From positions 124,001-188,000 of the forward strand of contig JADJVE010000004.1 in NCBI GenBank assembly GCA_016716715.1: a stretch of 64,000 nucleotides of DNA, written 5' to 3'. Made by a program: the position numbers and the translations under genes. How positions within the stretch are numbered: the stretch's first letter is position 1; every line of letters begins with the position of its first letter. The notes beneath the pieces are model-generated. The model worked only from the letters and a program-made list of their open reading frames with translations. It did not search any database and had not been told where the DNA came from. This stretch comes from Acidobacteriota bacterium. GTDB lineage: Bacteria; Acidobacteriota; Thermoanaerobaculia; UBA5066. Positions 52,434 to 61,207 of this stretch are shown here, one piece after another.

Positions 52434-53716
52434 TCGCCCCGGCCGCGGAATCGGCGCCGCGCCCGGAGGTCCGGAGCTGGCGCCGCCGCCTCACCGTCTT
52501 CCTCGCGATCCTCGGCCCCGGGTTCATCACCGCGAACGTCGACAACGACGCCGGCGGCATCGCGACATACTCGATCGCCGGCGCCCACTTCGGGTATTCG
52601 CTCCTCTGGACGCTCCTTCCGATCACGGTCGCCCTCATCGTCGTCCAGGAAATGTCCGCAAGGCTCGGCGCGATCACGGGCAAGGGCCTCGGCGAGCTCA
52701 TCCGCGAGAACTACGGCCTGCGCACGACCTTCTACCTGATGGTCGCCCTCCTCGTCACGGACATCGGGAACACCGTCGCGGAGTTCGCGGGCTGGGCCGC
52801 GGCGCTCGAGATCTTCGGGATCCCGCGCTGGGTCTCCGTCCCGATCGGGGCCTTCGTCGTCTGGTGGCTCGTCGTGAAGGGCAATTACAAGACGGTCGAG
52901 AAGATCTTCCTGATCGCGTGCACCGTCTACCTCACGTACGTCGCCTCCGCGCTCTTTGCGAAGCCCGTCTGGACCGACGTTCTCAAGCAGACGTTCGAGC
53001 CGAAGATCGAGTCGAGCGCCGCATGGATCCTCATGATCATCGGCATCGTCGGGACGACGATCGCGCCCTGGATGCAGTTCTACCTGCAGTCCTCCATCGT
53101 CGAGAAGCGCATCGGGCCCGAGGAGTACCGGTACTCGCGCTGGGACGTCATCGTGGGCTGCGTCGTCGCGGCCGGCGTTGCGTTCTTCATCATCGTCGCC
53201 TGCGGCGCGACGCTCTTTCCGAAGGGAATCCGGATCGAAGGCGCCGAGCAGGCCGCGCTCGCGCTGAAGCCGCTCGCGGGCAAGTGGGCCGGCACCCTGT
53301 TCGCCTTCGGGCTCGCGAACGCTTCGCTCTTCGCGGCGTCGATCCTCCCCCTCGCCACGGCGTACTCCATCTGCGAGGCCCTCGGCTTCGAGGCCGGCGT
53401 CAACAAGTCGTGGGCCGAGGCGCCCCAGTTCAACACGCTCTACACGTCCATGATCGTGATCGGGGCGGGCGTCATCCTGATCCCCGGCGTCCCGCTCTTC
53501 CCCGTCCTCTTCCTGTCCCAGGTCCTGAACGGCCTGCTCCTCCCGTTCGTGCTCTTCTTCGTCGTCCTCCTCGTGAACCGGGTCGACCTGATGGGGACGT
53601 ACGTGAACGGCCGCGTCTGGAACTGGATCGCGTGGGGGACCGTCGGCGTCATGGTCCTGCTGACGCTCGTCCTCCTCGTGGCGACGATCTGGCCCGGTTT
53701 GTTCCCCGCGGCGTAG
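52430..53716 (+). CDS. Nramp-family-like divalent metal transporter
   Basis: 428 residues from GTG 52430, overlapping the previous stop. About eleven hydrophobic helices. Start ILGPGFITANVDNDAGGIATYSIAG is Nramp-like, but the canonical DPGN of TM1 is replaced by DNDAGG (38-43) and TM6 reads TTIAPWMQFYLQ (209-220) rather than the MPHN-type text. This points to the divergent Mg-type Nramp relatives rather than Mn/Fe importers. The upstream MgtE-N/CBS gene supports Mg2+ control. Substrate is inferred, not shown. Confidence 0.8.
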   Translation: MIAPAAESAPRPEVRSWRRRLTVFLAILGPGFITANVDNDAGGIATYSIAGAHFGYSLLWTLLPITVALIVVQEMSARLGAITGKGLGELIRENYGLRTTFYLMVALLVTDIGNTVAEFAGWAAALEIFGIPRWVSVPIGAFVVWWLVVKGNYKTVEKIFLIACTVYLTYVASALFAKPVWTDVLKQTFEPKIESSAAWILMIIGIVGTTIAPWMQFYLQSSIVEKRIGPEEYRYSRWDVIVGCVVAAGVAFFIIVACGATLFPKGIRIEGAEQAALALKPLAGKWAGTLFAFGLANASLFAASILPLATAYSICEALGFEAGVNKSWAEAPQFNTLYTSMIVIGAGVILIPGVPLFPVLFLSQVLNGLLLPFVLFFVVLLVNRVDLMGTYVNGRVWNWIAWGTVGVMVLLTLVLLVATIWPGLFPAA

Positions 53717-53765
53717 CATCCCGGAACGGGGGTTGCTTAAGACTCCCGTGGGACGGCCTGCGTCT

Positions 53766-53787
53766 CCCCCGGCGGACGCTCCGGGGG
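53766..53787. promoter_or_regulatory. Stem-loop in leader of beta-barrel gene
   Basis: CCCCCGG (53766-53772) and CCGGGGG (53781-53787) with an 8-base loop. It lies after the transporter stop and about 45 bases before the ATG at 53833. A T6 run follows at 53812-53817, so it may also end the transporter transcript. Confidence 0.4.
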
Positions 53788-53832
53788 CGCCGGCCGCCCG
53801 CAACATGTCGGTTTTTTCCAGGAGGTTCGACC

Positions 53833-54468
53833 ATGCGATTCCGTCTTCTCGCCCTCGCCGGGTGTCTTGCAATCGCCGCGGCCGCGGGCACGGCCGCCGC
53901 ACAGGACCGCAGCGGCACGTTCGAGATCTCGCCGTTCGGCGGCGGCTACTTCGGCGGGACCCTCTACGACTCGGGAAAAGGCACCGTGGACGTCGGCTCC
54001 GACTGGGCTTACGGCGGCCGCTTCGCTTACAACGTGAACCGCGTGTTCGGCATCGAGTTCGACTGGACGCACGCGGCGTCGGACCTCGAAGGCTACGGCC
54101 ACTCGTCGTCCGGCAGGGTCGGGCGCCTCACTCAGGACGTCTACGAGGCGAACGCGATCTTCACTTGGGGTTCGCGCCGCGCGCTCGGGTACTTCGGGGT
54201 GGGAGGCGGAGTCGCCGTCCTCAAGACCGAGTTCAACAACTCGGCCTCCACGAGCGACACGCGGTTCACGGGCAACATGTCGCTCGGCTTCAAGGGCTTC
54301 GTGACGCCGCGCTTCGGCTTCCGGATCGACGGCCGGTGGCGCTTCACGGACACCCCGTACACGACGAACACCGGGACCACCTGCGACTACTACGGCTACT
54401 GCTACCACTACCACACGACGTGGTACTACAGCGGCGAGCTCACCGCCGGCCTGGTCTTCGCCTTCTAG
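53833..54468 (+). CDS. Outer-membrane beta-barrel protein
   Basis: 211 residues after AGGAGG. A signal peptide (1-23, ending AAAQ) is followed by an OmpA- or OmpW-like 8-stranded barrel: alternating hydrophobic strands such as FEISPFGGGYFGG, YGGRFAYNVNRVFGIEFDW, YEANAIFTW, ALGYFGVGGGVAVLKTEF and a terminal LTAGLVFAF. The closing Phe is the outer-membrane sorting signal. A Tyr/Cys/His-rich loop (TCDYYGYCYHYHTT) near the end is unusual. Its stop overlaps the convergent tsaE stop by 4 bases. Confidence 0.85.
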   Translation: MRFRLLALAGCLAIAAAAGTAAAQDRSGTFEISPFGGGYFGGTLYDSGKGTVDVGSDWAYGGRFAYNVNRVFGIEFDWTHAASDLEGYGHSSSGRVGRLTQDVYEANAIFTWGSRRALGYFGVGGGVAVLKTEFNNSASTSDTRFTGNMSLGFKGFVTPRFGFRIDGRWRFTDTPYTTNTGTTCDYYGYCYHYHTTWYYSGELTAGLVFAF

Positions 54469-54899
54469 AGCGCGCGGCCTTCGGGTGGCGCGACGTCGAT
54501 CCGGCGCGCGCCGCCCTCCGCGAGGTCGATCCTCACGCGCCACGCGTCGAGGCCGGTGAGCGGCGGGCGCGGCCACTCGACGGCGAGGATCGCGCCGCCG
54601 CGCGCTTCGAGCCCGAGGTCCTCCAGGCCTCCACCCGCGCCGGGCAGCCGGTAGAGGTCGGCATGCACCAGGACCGGAGGCCTCCCGGCTGGGCCGTACT
54701 CGTGCACGAGCGCGAAGCTCGGCGAGGAGACCTCGTCGGGGTCGAGTCCGAGGCCCTCGGCGAGGCCCTTCACGAAGACCGTCTTTCCCGCACCGAGGTC
54801 CCCTGCGATCAGCACCGCGTCGCCCGGCTGGAGCCGCTTCGCGAGGTCCGCCCCGGCCCGGCGCGTTTCCTCTTCGCTCCCGCTCGGGATCGGCGTCAT
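54465..54899 (-). CDS. tsaE: tRNA threonylcarbamoyladenosine protein TsaE
   Basis: 144 residues from ATG 54899. P-loop ATPase that, with TsaB and TsaD, makes t6A37 of ANN-reading tRNAs. Walker A GDLGAGKTVFVKGLAEGL (about 34-51), then SSPSFALVHEYG and HADLYRLPG, the classic TsaE text. Overlaps nnrD by 4 bases and is antisense-overlapped at its stop by the beta-barrel gene. Confidence 0.93.
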   Translation of the reverse strand: MTPIPSGSEEETRRAGADLAKRLQPGDAVLIAGDLGAGKTVFVKGLAEGLGLDPDEVSSPSFALVHEYGPAGRPPVLVHADLYRLPGAGGGLEDLGLEARGGAILAVEWPRPPLTGLDAWRVRIDLAEGGARRIDVAPPEGRAL

Positions 54900-56398
54900 C
54901 CGCCCGCGGCCTCGCGCGCGAGCAGGAACGCGTCCGGCAGCGCCTCGACCACGTCGGAAGCCGTGACGGACTCCTCCCCCTTTGCCTCGCGCAGGAGGTC
55001 GCCGGCGGTCCCGTGCAGCCACGCCGCGGCACACGCCGCGTCCCACGCGGAAAGGCCGCGCGCGAGAAGGGCCCCGACCACGCCCGTGAGGACGTCGCCC
55101 GTGCCGCCCGAGGCGAGAGCGGCATTGCCCGCGAGAACGGGAGCCGCGCGGCCCGACGGGTCCGCGACGATCGGGCGGAAACCCTTCAGCACGACCACCG
55201 CGTCCGCCGCGCGGGCGATCCGCACCGCTGCCGCCTCGCGGTCGGCGTTGACGTCCTCGACGGGGATCCCGAGCAGGCGGCCCGCCTCGCCGGGATGAGG
55301 CGTGAGAACCGTCGGGACCCGGCGCCCGGCGAAAAACGCGGCGCCGCCCGCGAGGTTGAGGGCGTCGGCGTCGAACACCGCGGGGACCGGTTCGGCGACG
55401 GCCCGCGCGAGCGTCTCGCGCGCCGTCGATCCCTCGCCCCACCCCGGCCCGACGGCGATCGCGGAGTACCGCGCGAAGTCGGCATCTCCTCCGACCGACG
55501 TCGTCTCCGGCGTCAGCATGTGGAGGATCGCGCGCACGTCGTCGGGGACGGCCGCCGTCACGAGACCCGCTCCGGCTCGGTGAGCCGCGCGGCACGCGAG
55601 CGCGGGCGCGCCGGCCATCCCGCGGGAGCCGCCCACGACGAGAAGGCGCCCGTACGTGCCCTTGTGCGACTCGGCGGCCCGGCGCGGGAAGAGGGCGGCC
55701 ACGTCGCGGACCGCGACGGCCTCGCGCACGGCGGGCTCGGCGGGCTCGACGAAGCCGAGATCCGCCACGGCGATGCGTCCGCAGCGCGCGGCCGGCCGGC
55801 GCTCCACGTGGCAGGGTTTCGGCCAGCCGAACGTCACGGTGAGATCGGCCCGCACGGACGGAACCCACGCATCGGCTTCGTCGGCCGAGAGGCCCGAAGG
55901 CAGGTCGATCGAAACGACGAAGGCGGGGCCCGACGAGGCGAGCGCGATCGCGCGCGCCGGCAGGCCGTCGGGCGCGACGCGGCGCTTGAGCCCCGTCCCG
56001 AACAGCGCGTCGACGACGAGCGTCGCGACCGCCAGCGGCTCGAGCTCGCGCGCGTCGTTCACCTCGCGGATCGCACCCCCGACCTGCTCGAGGCGGTGGT
56101 ACGTCTTCCGCGCGTCCGGCGTGAGGTGCAGCGGGTTGCCGAGGAGAATCGTCTCGACGCTCGACGCGAGCCGGCCCGCCATGAGGAGGCGCGCGACCTC
56201 GAAGCCGTCTCCGCCGTTGTTGCCCGGGCCCGCGAGGACGACGACGCGCGCGGCGAGGGACGGGCGGCGCCCGAGGACGCCCGCGATCTCCCGCACGGCC
56301 GCGTTCGCGGCGCGCTTCATGAGGACGATCCCGGGCGTCCCGGCCGCGATCGTCCGCACGTCGAGGGCGCGCGACTCGTCGGCCGAGACGACTCTCAC
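54896..56398 (-). CDS. nnrD: Bifunctional NAD(P)H-hydrate repair enzyme
   Basis: 500 residues. The N-terminal epimerase half (residues 1-215: LAGPGNNGGDGFEVARLL, VVDALFGTGL, VSIDLPSGLSADE) and the C-terminal ADP-dependent dehydratase half (about 225-500: GSRGMAGAPALACRAAHRAGAGLV, LTPHPGEAGRLLG, ASGGTGDVLTGVVGALLA) are both complete, as in E. coli YjeF. It repairs hydrated NAD(P)H. Overlaps both neighbours by 4 bases. Confidence 0.94.
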   Translation of the reverse strand: MRVVSADESRALDVRTIAAGTPGIVLMKRAANAAVREIAGVLGRRPSLAARVVVLAGPGNNGGDGFEVARLLMAGRLASSVETILLGNPLHLTPDARKTYHRLEQVGGAIREVNDARELEPLAVATLVVDALFGTGLKRRVAPDGLPARAIALASSGPAFVVSIDLPSGLSADEADAWVPSVRADLTVTFGWPKPCHVERRPAARCGRIAVADLGFVEPAEPAVREAVAVRDVAALFPRRAAESHKGTYGRLLVVGGSRGMAGAPALACRAAHRAGAGLVTAAVPDDVRAILHMLTPETTSVGGDADFARYSAIAVGPGWGEGSTARETLARAVAEPVPAVFDADALNLAGGAAFFAGRRVPTVLTPHPGEAGRLLGIPVEDVNADREAAAVRIARAADAVVVLKGFRPIVADPSGRAAPVLAGNAALASGGTGDVLTGVVGALLARGLSAWDAACAAAWLHGTAGDLLREAKGEESVTASDVVEALPDAFLLAREAAGG

Positions 56399-57084
56399 GG
56401 CCGCCCCGCGCCGCCGAGCAGACCGAGCGCCCGCCGCGTCGCCGGCGCGAGATTCGGGTCTGCCGAAAACCAGGGAGAAAGGGCCACGAGGTCCTTCAGT
56501 TCATCGACGTCCGGAACCGTCGCGAGGAGGGCCACGCGCGCCCCCTTCGCTTCCGCCGAGCGACGCGAGTCGTCGAGGGCGTGCGCCGTGGACCATCGCA
56601 CTCCTTCGAAGAAATCCTTGAAGTCCCAGCTGCCCGCGAGGCCCACGAGAGAGTAGCCCCCGTCCGGCGCCGGCGCGAAGACGACGTCGGCTTTTTCCTC
56701 GAGCGCCGCGAACGCCGCCACGAGGTCGTCGCGTCCCAGCGTCGGCGCGTCGCTGCCCGCGATCACGACGTCGCGGCGCCCCTCCATGCGCGAGCGCACG
56801 ACGGCCCGCGCCATCCGCTCGCCGAGCGAGCCGTCCCCCTGCGGAAGCAGGTCCCATGGGCCACGAAACGTCCCGACGAGAAACGGGCCGGGCTCGAACT
56901 CGGCGTGCGCGAGGACCGAGTCCCAGCGCGCCGGGTCGGGCAGCGCCGCGGCGAGGTCCTGCAGGAATGCCCCGTAGAGCGACGCCGCGGGCCCGGCGCC
57001 GATCTCGCGCGCGAGGCGCGTCTTGACCTGCCCCGCCACGGGCTCGCGGGCGAAGAGGATGACGCGCCGGACGGGTCCGATCAT
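56395..57084 (-). CDS. TIGR04282-family nucleotidyltransferase-like protein
   Basis: 229 residues. DUF2064/TIGR04282 family: ILFAREPVAGQVKTRLAREIGAGPAASLY at the start, GSLGERMARAVV, VVIAGSDAPTLGRDDLVAAFAAL and PAPDGGYSLVGLAG. These proteins are GT-A-like and some are annotated in arsenosugar synthesis, but most have no tested role. One AT-rich word (56601-56620) encodes FKDFFEGV. Sits 4 bases downstream of the VWA gene and overlaps nnrD by 4. Confidence 0.85.
   Translation of the reverse strand: MIGPVRRVILFAREPVAGQVKTRLAREIGAGPAASLYGAFLQDLAAALPDPARWDSVLAHAEFEPGPFLVGTFRGPWDLLPQGDGSLGERMARAVVRSRMEGRRDVVIAGSDAPTLGRDDLVAAFAALEEKADVVFAPAPDGGYSLVGLAGSWDFKDFFEGVRWSTAHALDDSRRSAEAKGARVALLATVPDVDELKDLVALSPWFSADPNLAPATRRALGLLGGAGRP
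56601..56620 (+). repeat. Dispersed AT-rich word in TIGR04282 gene
   Basis: CTCCTTCGAAGAAATCCTTG; encodes KDFFEGV on the - strand. Confidence 0.45.
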
Positions 57085-57088
57085 TGCG

Positions 57089-58804
57089 TCACGGCTTGGC
57101 CGGGCGCTCCCCCGCGAACGCCGAGACGAAAATCGCCTTCTGCAGGTAGCTCGTCGTGTTCGTGATGTCGTCGCGGATCGCGAGCGAGAGCTTCTGGCCG
57201 CCCGGGATCATCACGAGCTTCACGTCGTAGAGAAAGTCACGCTTGCTCTGGGCAGCGAGCGTCTTCGCGTCGAGCTCCACCATCACGGGCTGGGAGGTGA
57301 GCTCCGACTGCTTGCCCTCGGAGTCCACCACGACGAAGTAGAAGACGAGCCGGCCGCGAGCCTTGGCCCCCTCGGGCAGCATCGCGATGCGCGAGAACGG
57401 CACCTTGATCAGAATCGGGACGATGAAGTTGCCGCGGTCCGGGACGGGATCGCCCACGGTCAGGGCCGCGCCGAGCGGATTGTCGTCGCGGGAGAAGAAG
57501 AGGGCCGACGTGACGGCCTCGCGGACCTTCGTGTCGAAGCCCTTCTCGACGTAGCTCCGGCGGGCGAGGATCGTCAGGCCCTTCTTGGCCTTCAGCTTCA
57601 CGTCGACCTTGTGCGGCCGGTCCAGGCCCGAGCGCACGCTGCGGTACCCGAGAGAGTAGTAGGACGTGTAGTCCTTCTCCATGTCCTTGAGAGCGATCAG
57701 CACGTCGTTGCGGTTGATGATCGCGCGCCCGCCCGTCTCCTCGGCCATCAGGAGAAGCATGTTCTGGAGGTTGTTTTTCTCGATGAAGGTGTCGATCCTC
57801 TGGGACGTCGTCCGATTCTCGGCCGTCACGTTCGAGTCGACCGAGAGCCCCGCGGCGTCGATCGCGTACATCGAGACGCCCGCGGAGTTCGCGGCCTGGA
57901 TGATCCCGAGGTAGCTCGTGGTCTTGTCGAACTCGAACTGTCCCATCGAGTAGGACGTCGAGTTCGGATACCGGGCCTGGACGTAGGACCACAGCTCGAG
58001 GCCGGGCGACTGTGGCAGCCCGCCCGACACGTGGACGAGGATCTTGCGGCCCTCCACACCCGAGAGCTGATTGATCGTGGTCTTCATCGCGTCGAACGTG
58101 AACTTGAGGTCGTTCTCGAGCGACTGCACGTACTGACGCACGCGCCCGACGGCCTGGTCGGCCGTGGTCGAGTCGTCGATCGCCTTGATGATGTCGCGGC
58201 GCTCGGAGTCGGTCTGCGACCCGAGGGCCGACTCCTCCTCGATCTGCTTGAGGATGTCCGAGAGGTCGCGTCCGTCGTTCGTGAACTTCCGCCGGACCTT
58301 GAGCGTCCGGTTGAAGGTCACGATCATCCCTTCGACGTCGCCCTTGATGGCGTCGCGGACGAAGGTCTCGACGTTGCGCAGCACCCGGTTCCGGTCGAAC
58401 GGCGTGATGTGGACGTTGTCGATGAAGATGACGATGCGCGTCTTGGGGGCGGGCAGCGGCGCCGCGACGGGGGTGGGCGCAGCCTCGGGCGCCGCCAGGG
58501 CCGCCGGCTCCTCGGGCGGGAGGAGGAAACGGCCCTGCTCGATCGCCGTGAAATTCGAGACCGGCAGCTCGACCCCGTCCTCGACGACGATGAAATCCTC
58601 TTTCTTCAGGCCCGTGATCCGGTTGCCCTTGCCGTCGGTCACGACGACGTCGAGGTTCGTCACCGAGACGCCCTCCCGGGCGATGAACGGCGCCGAGCCG
58701 GCGCCCGGTTTTTCCTGGGCGGCGAGGCGCGGCGCCGCGGCCCAGCCGGCAAGGACGGCGGCAAGGACGGCGAGGGCGGACGCAGGAGGAGCAGTTCGCA
58801 TCAT
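57089..58804 (-). CDS. Secreted VWFA-related protein (Acidobacteria-type)
   Basis: 571 residues with a signal peptide (1-29, cut near LAAQ). LDVVVTDGKGNRITGLKKEDFIVVEDG is the family N-terminal domain, and a von Willebrand A fold follows (RIVIFIDNVHITP, KILVHVSGGLPQSPGLELW, AGVSMYAIDAAGLS, LLLMAEETGGRAI). The metal site DxSxS is replaced by DNVHI (129-133), so classic Mg binding may be lost. This domain type is abundant in Acidobacteriota. Two adjacent ATG codons open it; TACAAT (58812-58817) lies 7 bases before. Confidence 0.85.
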   Translation of the reverse strand: MMRTAPPASALAVLAAVLAGWAAAPRLAAQEKPGAGSAPFIAREGVSVTNLDVVVTDGKGNRITGLKKEDFIVVEDGVELPVSNFTAIEQGRFLLPPEEPAALAAPEAAPTPVAAPLPAPKTRIVIFIDNVHITPFDRNRVLRNVETFVRDAIKGDVEGMIVTFNRTLKVRRKFTNDGRDLSDILKQIEEESALGSQTDSERRDIIKAIDDSTTADQAVGRVRQYVQSLENDLKFTFDAMKTTINQLSGVEGRKILVHVSGGLPQSPGLELWSYVQARYPNSTSYSMGQFEFDKTTSYLGIIQAANSAGVSMYAIDAAGLSVDSNVTAENRTTSQRIDTFIEKNNLQNMLLLMAEETGGRAIINRNDVLIALKDMEKDYTSYYSLGYRSVRSGLDRPHKVDVKLKAKKGLTILARRSYVEKGFDTKVREAVTSALFFSRDDNPLGAALTVGDPVPDRGNFIVPILIKVPFSRIAMLPEGAKARGRLVFYFVVVDSEGKQSELTSQPVMVELDAKTLAAQSKRDFLYDVKLVMIPGGQKLSLAIRDDITNTTSYLQKAIFVSAFAGERPAKP

Positions 58805-58811
58805 TTTCGGG

Positions 58812-58817
58812 ATTGTA
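58812..58817 (-). promoter_or_regulatory. TACAAT -10 box of VWFA-related gene
   Basis: TACAAT on the - strand, 7 bases before ATG 58804; leaderless candidate paired with the divergent TAGAAT at 58827. Confidence 0.45.
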
Positions 58818-58826
58818 CGGCCCGCA

Positions 58827-58832
58827 TAGAAT
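58827..58832 (+). promoter_or_regulatory. TAGAAT -10 box of DUF502 gene
   Basis: TAGAAT ends 10 bases before ATG 58843. A second ATG at 58831 overlaps the box, which argues for 58843 as start. Confidence 0.45.
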
Positions 58833-58842
58833 GCGCCTCCCG

Positions 58843-59421
58843 ATGACGCTCCACGTGCGCCGGCACCTCACGGCCGGCATCCTCCTGATCGTCCCCATCG
58901 CCGCGACGGCCGCCGTCCTCCGGGTCCTGTTCGGCTTCTTCGACGACTGGATGCAGCCGCTCGCGCGGGAGATCTTCGGGCGCCCGATCCCGGGCCTGGG
59001 ACTCCTTCTCACCGTCCTTCTCGTGTGGATTGCGGGCGTTTTGTCGACGAACTTCGCCGGGAAGAAACTCCTTGAACTTTTCGACCGCCTCTTGGAAAAT
59101 CTCCCCCTCGTCAGGACGGTCTACACGGCCTCGAAGCAGCTCGTGGATGCCTTCTCGCCGGGCGGGCGCCGCGCATTCCGCAAAGTGGTGCTTGTCGAAT
59201 TTCCGAAGAAGGGAACCTTCGCGTTGGGTTTCGTCACAGGCGACGGTCTCGCCCCCCTCCCGGGCGACATGATTTCCATCTACGTGCCGACGGCTCTGAA
59301 CCCGACGAGCGGATTTCTGGTGTTTGCCCGGGAAAGCGATATTCTCGACCCTCGCCTCTCGGTGGAAGAGGGGATCAAGCTCGTCGTTTCGGGCGGCGTG
59401 GTGAGGCCGCCCGGGAACTGA
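58843..59421 (+). CDS. DUF502 membrane protein
   Basis: 192 residues from ATG 58843 (MTLHVRRHLTAGILLIVPIAAT). Two membrane helices (about 9-31 and 47-66), then LENLPLVRTVYTASKQLVDAF and the cytoplasmic beta-rich half with GFVTGDG, ISIYVPTALNPTSGFLVFA. This matches DUF502, an inner-membrane family (LIV... COG2928) of unknown function. An in-frame ATG 12 bases upstream is possible but would overlap the promoter. Weak AT-rich word near 59088-59107. Confidence 0.85.
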   Translation: MTLHVRRHLTAGILLIVPIAATAAVLRVLFGFFDDWMQPLAREIFGRPIPGLGLLLTVLLVWIAGVLSTNFAGKKLLELFDRLLENLPLVRTVYTASKQLVDAFSPGGRRAFRKVVLVEFPKKGTFALGFVTGDGLAPLPGDMISIYVPTALNPTSGFLVFARESDILDPRLSVEEGIKLVVSGGVVRPPGN

Positions 59422-59492
59422 CGACGCGCGGGCCGGGTCCAACTCGGGGCCGGCACGGGCGGCTCGGTGTTTTGGAAAGGAGTGAACGGGTC

Positions 59493-60386
59493 ATGACGAC
59501 GAATCGGACCGGCGGAAGGAAGGGGCAGCGGCTCGCAGCGGCGGCGCTCGTCCTCCTCTCTTTCGCGGCGGCCGGCTGCGACAAGTTCAAGAGCAAGCAG
59601 CTCATTCGGGAAGGGAACGCGTACTTCAAGGAGCAGCTCTACGAGGACGCCCTGAAGAAGTACGAGCAGGCCCAGGCCCTCGACCCCGGCGAAGTGCGCC
59701 TCGACAAGTTCGTGGCGATGGGGAACATGGCCCTCTACAACCCGGGCTCGACGCATCCCAAGGACGTCGCGGCCCTCACGAAGTCGATCGAGCACTTCAA
59801 GAAGTACCTCGCGGCGCGCCCCGACGACGACAAGGCCGCGAAGTTCCTCGTCACGACGTACATGAACGCCCAGAAGTACGACGAGGCGATCGGGTACTTC
59901 AAGGACTTCATCGCGAGCCACCCGAAGGACGCTCAGGCCGTCCAGACCGTCGCGATGCTCTACGCGAAGAAGGGCGACTACGAGAACTCGATCGACTGGC
60001 AGAAGAAGCGCGCAGTCCTCGAGCCGACGAACGCCGACGTCTTCTACACGATGGGCGTCACGGCGTGGCAGAAATCCTACGACTCTCCGGGTAACGACGT
60101 CTCCCCCGAGCACGGCCTCACGCCGGAGAAGCGCAAGGAAATCCTCGACTTCGGCATGGGCTCGCTGGACAAGGCGATCGAGCTCAACCCCGACTACTTC
60201 GAGGCGATGCTTTACAAGAACCTGGTCTATCGCCAGTACGCCCGGATCGAGGGCGACCCGGCCAAGGTCGCCGAGCTCACGGCGAAGGCCACCGAGTGGC
60301 AGACGAAGGCGCTCGAAATCCGCAAGAAGGTCCAGGACAAGCTGAAGCTCGAGCAGGCGAACAAAAACCCGCTCGAGGCGATGTAG
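59493..60386 (+). CDS. TPR lipoprotein upstream of tonB
   Basis: 297 residues from ATG 59493; an AAAGGAG ribosome site lies 12 bases upstream, so the in-frame TTG at 59472 is less likely. Lipobox FAAAGC gives a lipidated Cys near residue 29. The rest is repeated TPR helices (YFKEQLYEDALKKYEQAQALDPGE, DEAIGYFKDFIASHPKDAQA, AIELNPDYFEAMLYKN). It is the first gene of the tonB-exbB-exbD-exbD operon, 16 bases before tonB; likely an envelope adaptor for TonB-driven uptake (inference). Confidence 0.85.
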   Translation: MTTNRTGGRKGQRLAAAALVLLSFAAAGCDKFKSKQLIREGNAYFKEQLYEDALKKYEQAQALDPGEVRLDKFVAMGNMALYNPGSTHPKDVAALTKSIEHFKKYLAARPDDDKAAKFLVTTYMNAQKYDEAIGYFKDFIASHPKDAQAVQTVAMLYAKKGDYENSIDWQKKRAVLEPTNADVFYTMGVTAWQKSYDSPGNDVSPEHGLTPEKRKEILDFGMGSLDKAIELNPDYFEAMLYKNLVYRQYARIEGDPAKVAELTAKATEWQTKALEIRKKVQDKLKLEQANKNPLEAM

Positions 60387-60402
60387 GGACACCGGAGGAC
60401 GA

Positions 60403-61137
60403 ATGTTCGAAACTGCCCTCATCGAATCCCGGAAGCAGCCCGGCGGCTCGAAGCGCTGGTACACGCTCCCGCTCTCGATCCTGATCCACGTGGTCGTCAT
60501 CGGGTCGGCCGTCGGACTCTCGATGTGGTACATCGAGGAGATCCCGGAGCCGCCGATCCCCGTGCAGTTCTACTCCCAGGCCGCTCCGCCCCCGCCTCCC
60601 CCGCCGCCGCCCCCGAAGGCTGCGCCGGCGAAGCAGCAGGCCAAGGTGGAGCCGACGAAGCCGACCTCGGTCATGTCCCCGGTGGTCGTGCCCGACACCC
60701 TTCCCCCTCCGACGTCCGCGCCTGAGCCCGCCGATGCCGGCGTCGAGGGCGGCGTCGAAGGCGGCGTCGAAGGCGGCGTCGCGGGCGGCGTGATGGGCGG
60801 CGTCCTCGGCGGCGTCAAGGGCGGCGTCATCGGCGGCAACGTCGAAGAGCCCCTGCGCGTCGGCGGCGAGGTCAAGGAACCGGTCGAGATCAACCGCGTC
60901 AAGCCGCAGTACCCCGAGGCGGCCCGCAAGGCGCGCATGCAGGGCGTCTGCATCCTCGAGGCCATCATCACGAAGACGGGAGACGTCGAGTCCGTGCGCG
61001 TTCTGCGCGGCCTCAACCCGCTTCTCGACAACGCCGCGATTCGCGCGGTCCAGCAATGGAAGTACAAGCCGGCGACCTTCAACGGGCGCCCGGTCCCGGT
61101 CTACCTGACGGTCACGGTCACGTTCACGCTCCAGTGA
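60403..61137 (+). CDS. tonB: TonB energy-transducing protein
   Basis: 244 residues. One membrane anchor (about 21-43), a Pro-rich stretch with ten consecutive Pro (62-71), a Gly-Gly-Val repeat (112-145: VEGGVEGGVEGGVAGGVMGG and so on), and the TonB C-terminal domain (160-244: VKPQYPEAARKARMQGVCILEAII, AIRAVQQWKYKPATFNGRPV). It transmits proton-motive force to outer-membrane receptors. The triplet repeat is unusual; it may act as a flexible spacer across the periplasm. Followed by exbB. Confidence 0.92.
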   Translation: MFETALIESRKQPGGSKRWYTLPLSILIHVVVIGSAVGLSMWYIEEIPEPPIPVQFYSQAAPPPPPPPPPPKAAPAKQQAKVEPTKPTSVMSPVVVPDTLPPPTSAPEPADAGVEGGVEGGVEGGVAGGVMGGVLGGVKGGVIGGNVEEPLRVGGEVKEPVEINRVKPQYPEAARKARMQGVCILEAIITKTGDVESVRVLRGLNPLLDNAAIRAVQQWKYKPATFNGRPVPVYLTVTVTFTLQ

Positions 61138-61167
61138 CCGCCACACGAATGACAGAACACCACGACG

Positions 61168-61173
61168 TAGAAT
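61168..61173 (+). promoter_or_regulatory. TAGAAT box before exbB
   Basis: TAGAAT about 35 bases before ATG 61208, with GGAGG between. It could be an internal promoter for exbB-exbD-exbD. Confidence 0.3.
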
Positions 61174-61207
61174 CAAATTCGGCGAAACGTTAAGGAGGAC
61201 GAATCAC

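Noticed and set aside
57681..57914. Short + strand frame within the VWFA-related gene
   Set aside because: Antisense shadow with no ribosome site or motif.
60736..60837. GGCGGCGTC repeats as a CRISPR or satellite
   Set aside because: In-frame codon repeat within tonB, translated as Gly-Gly-Val.
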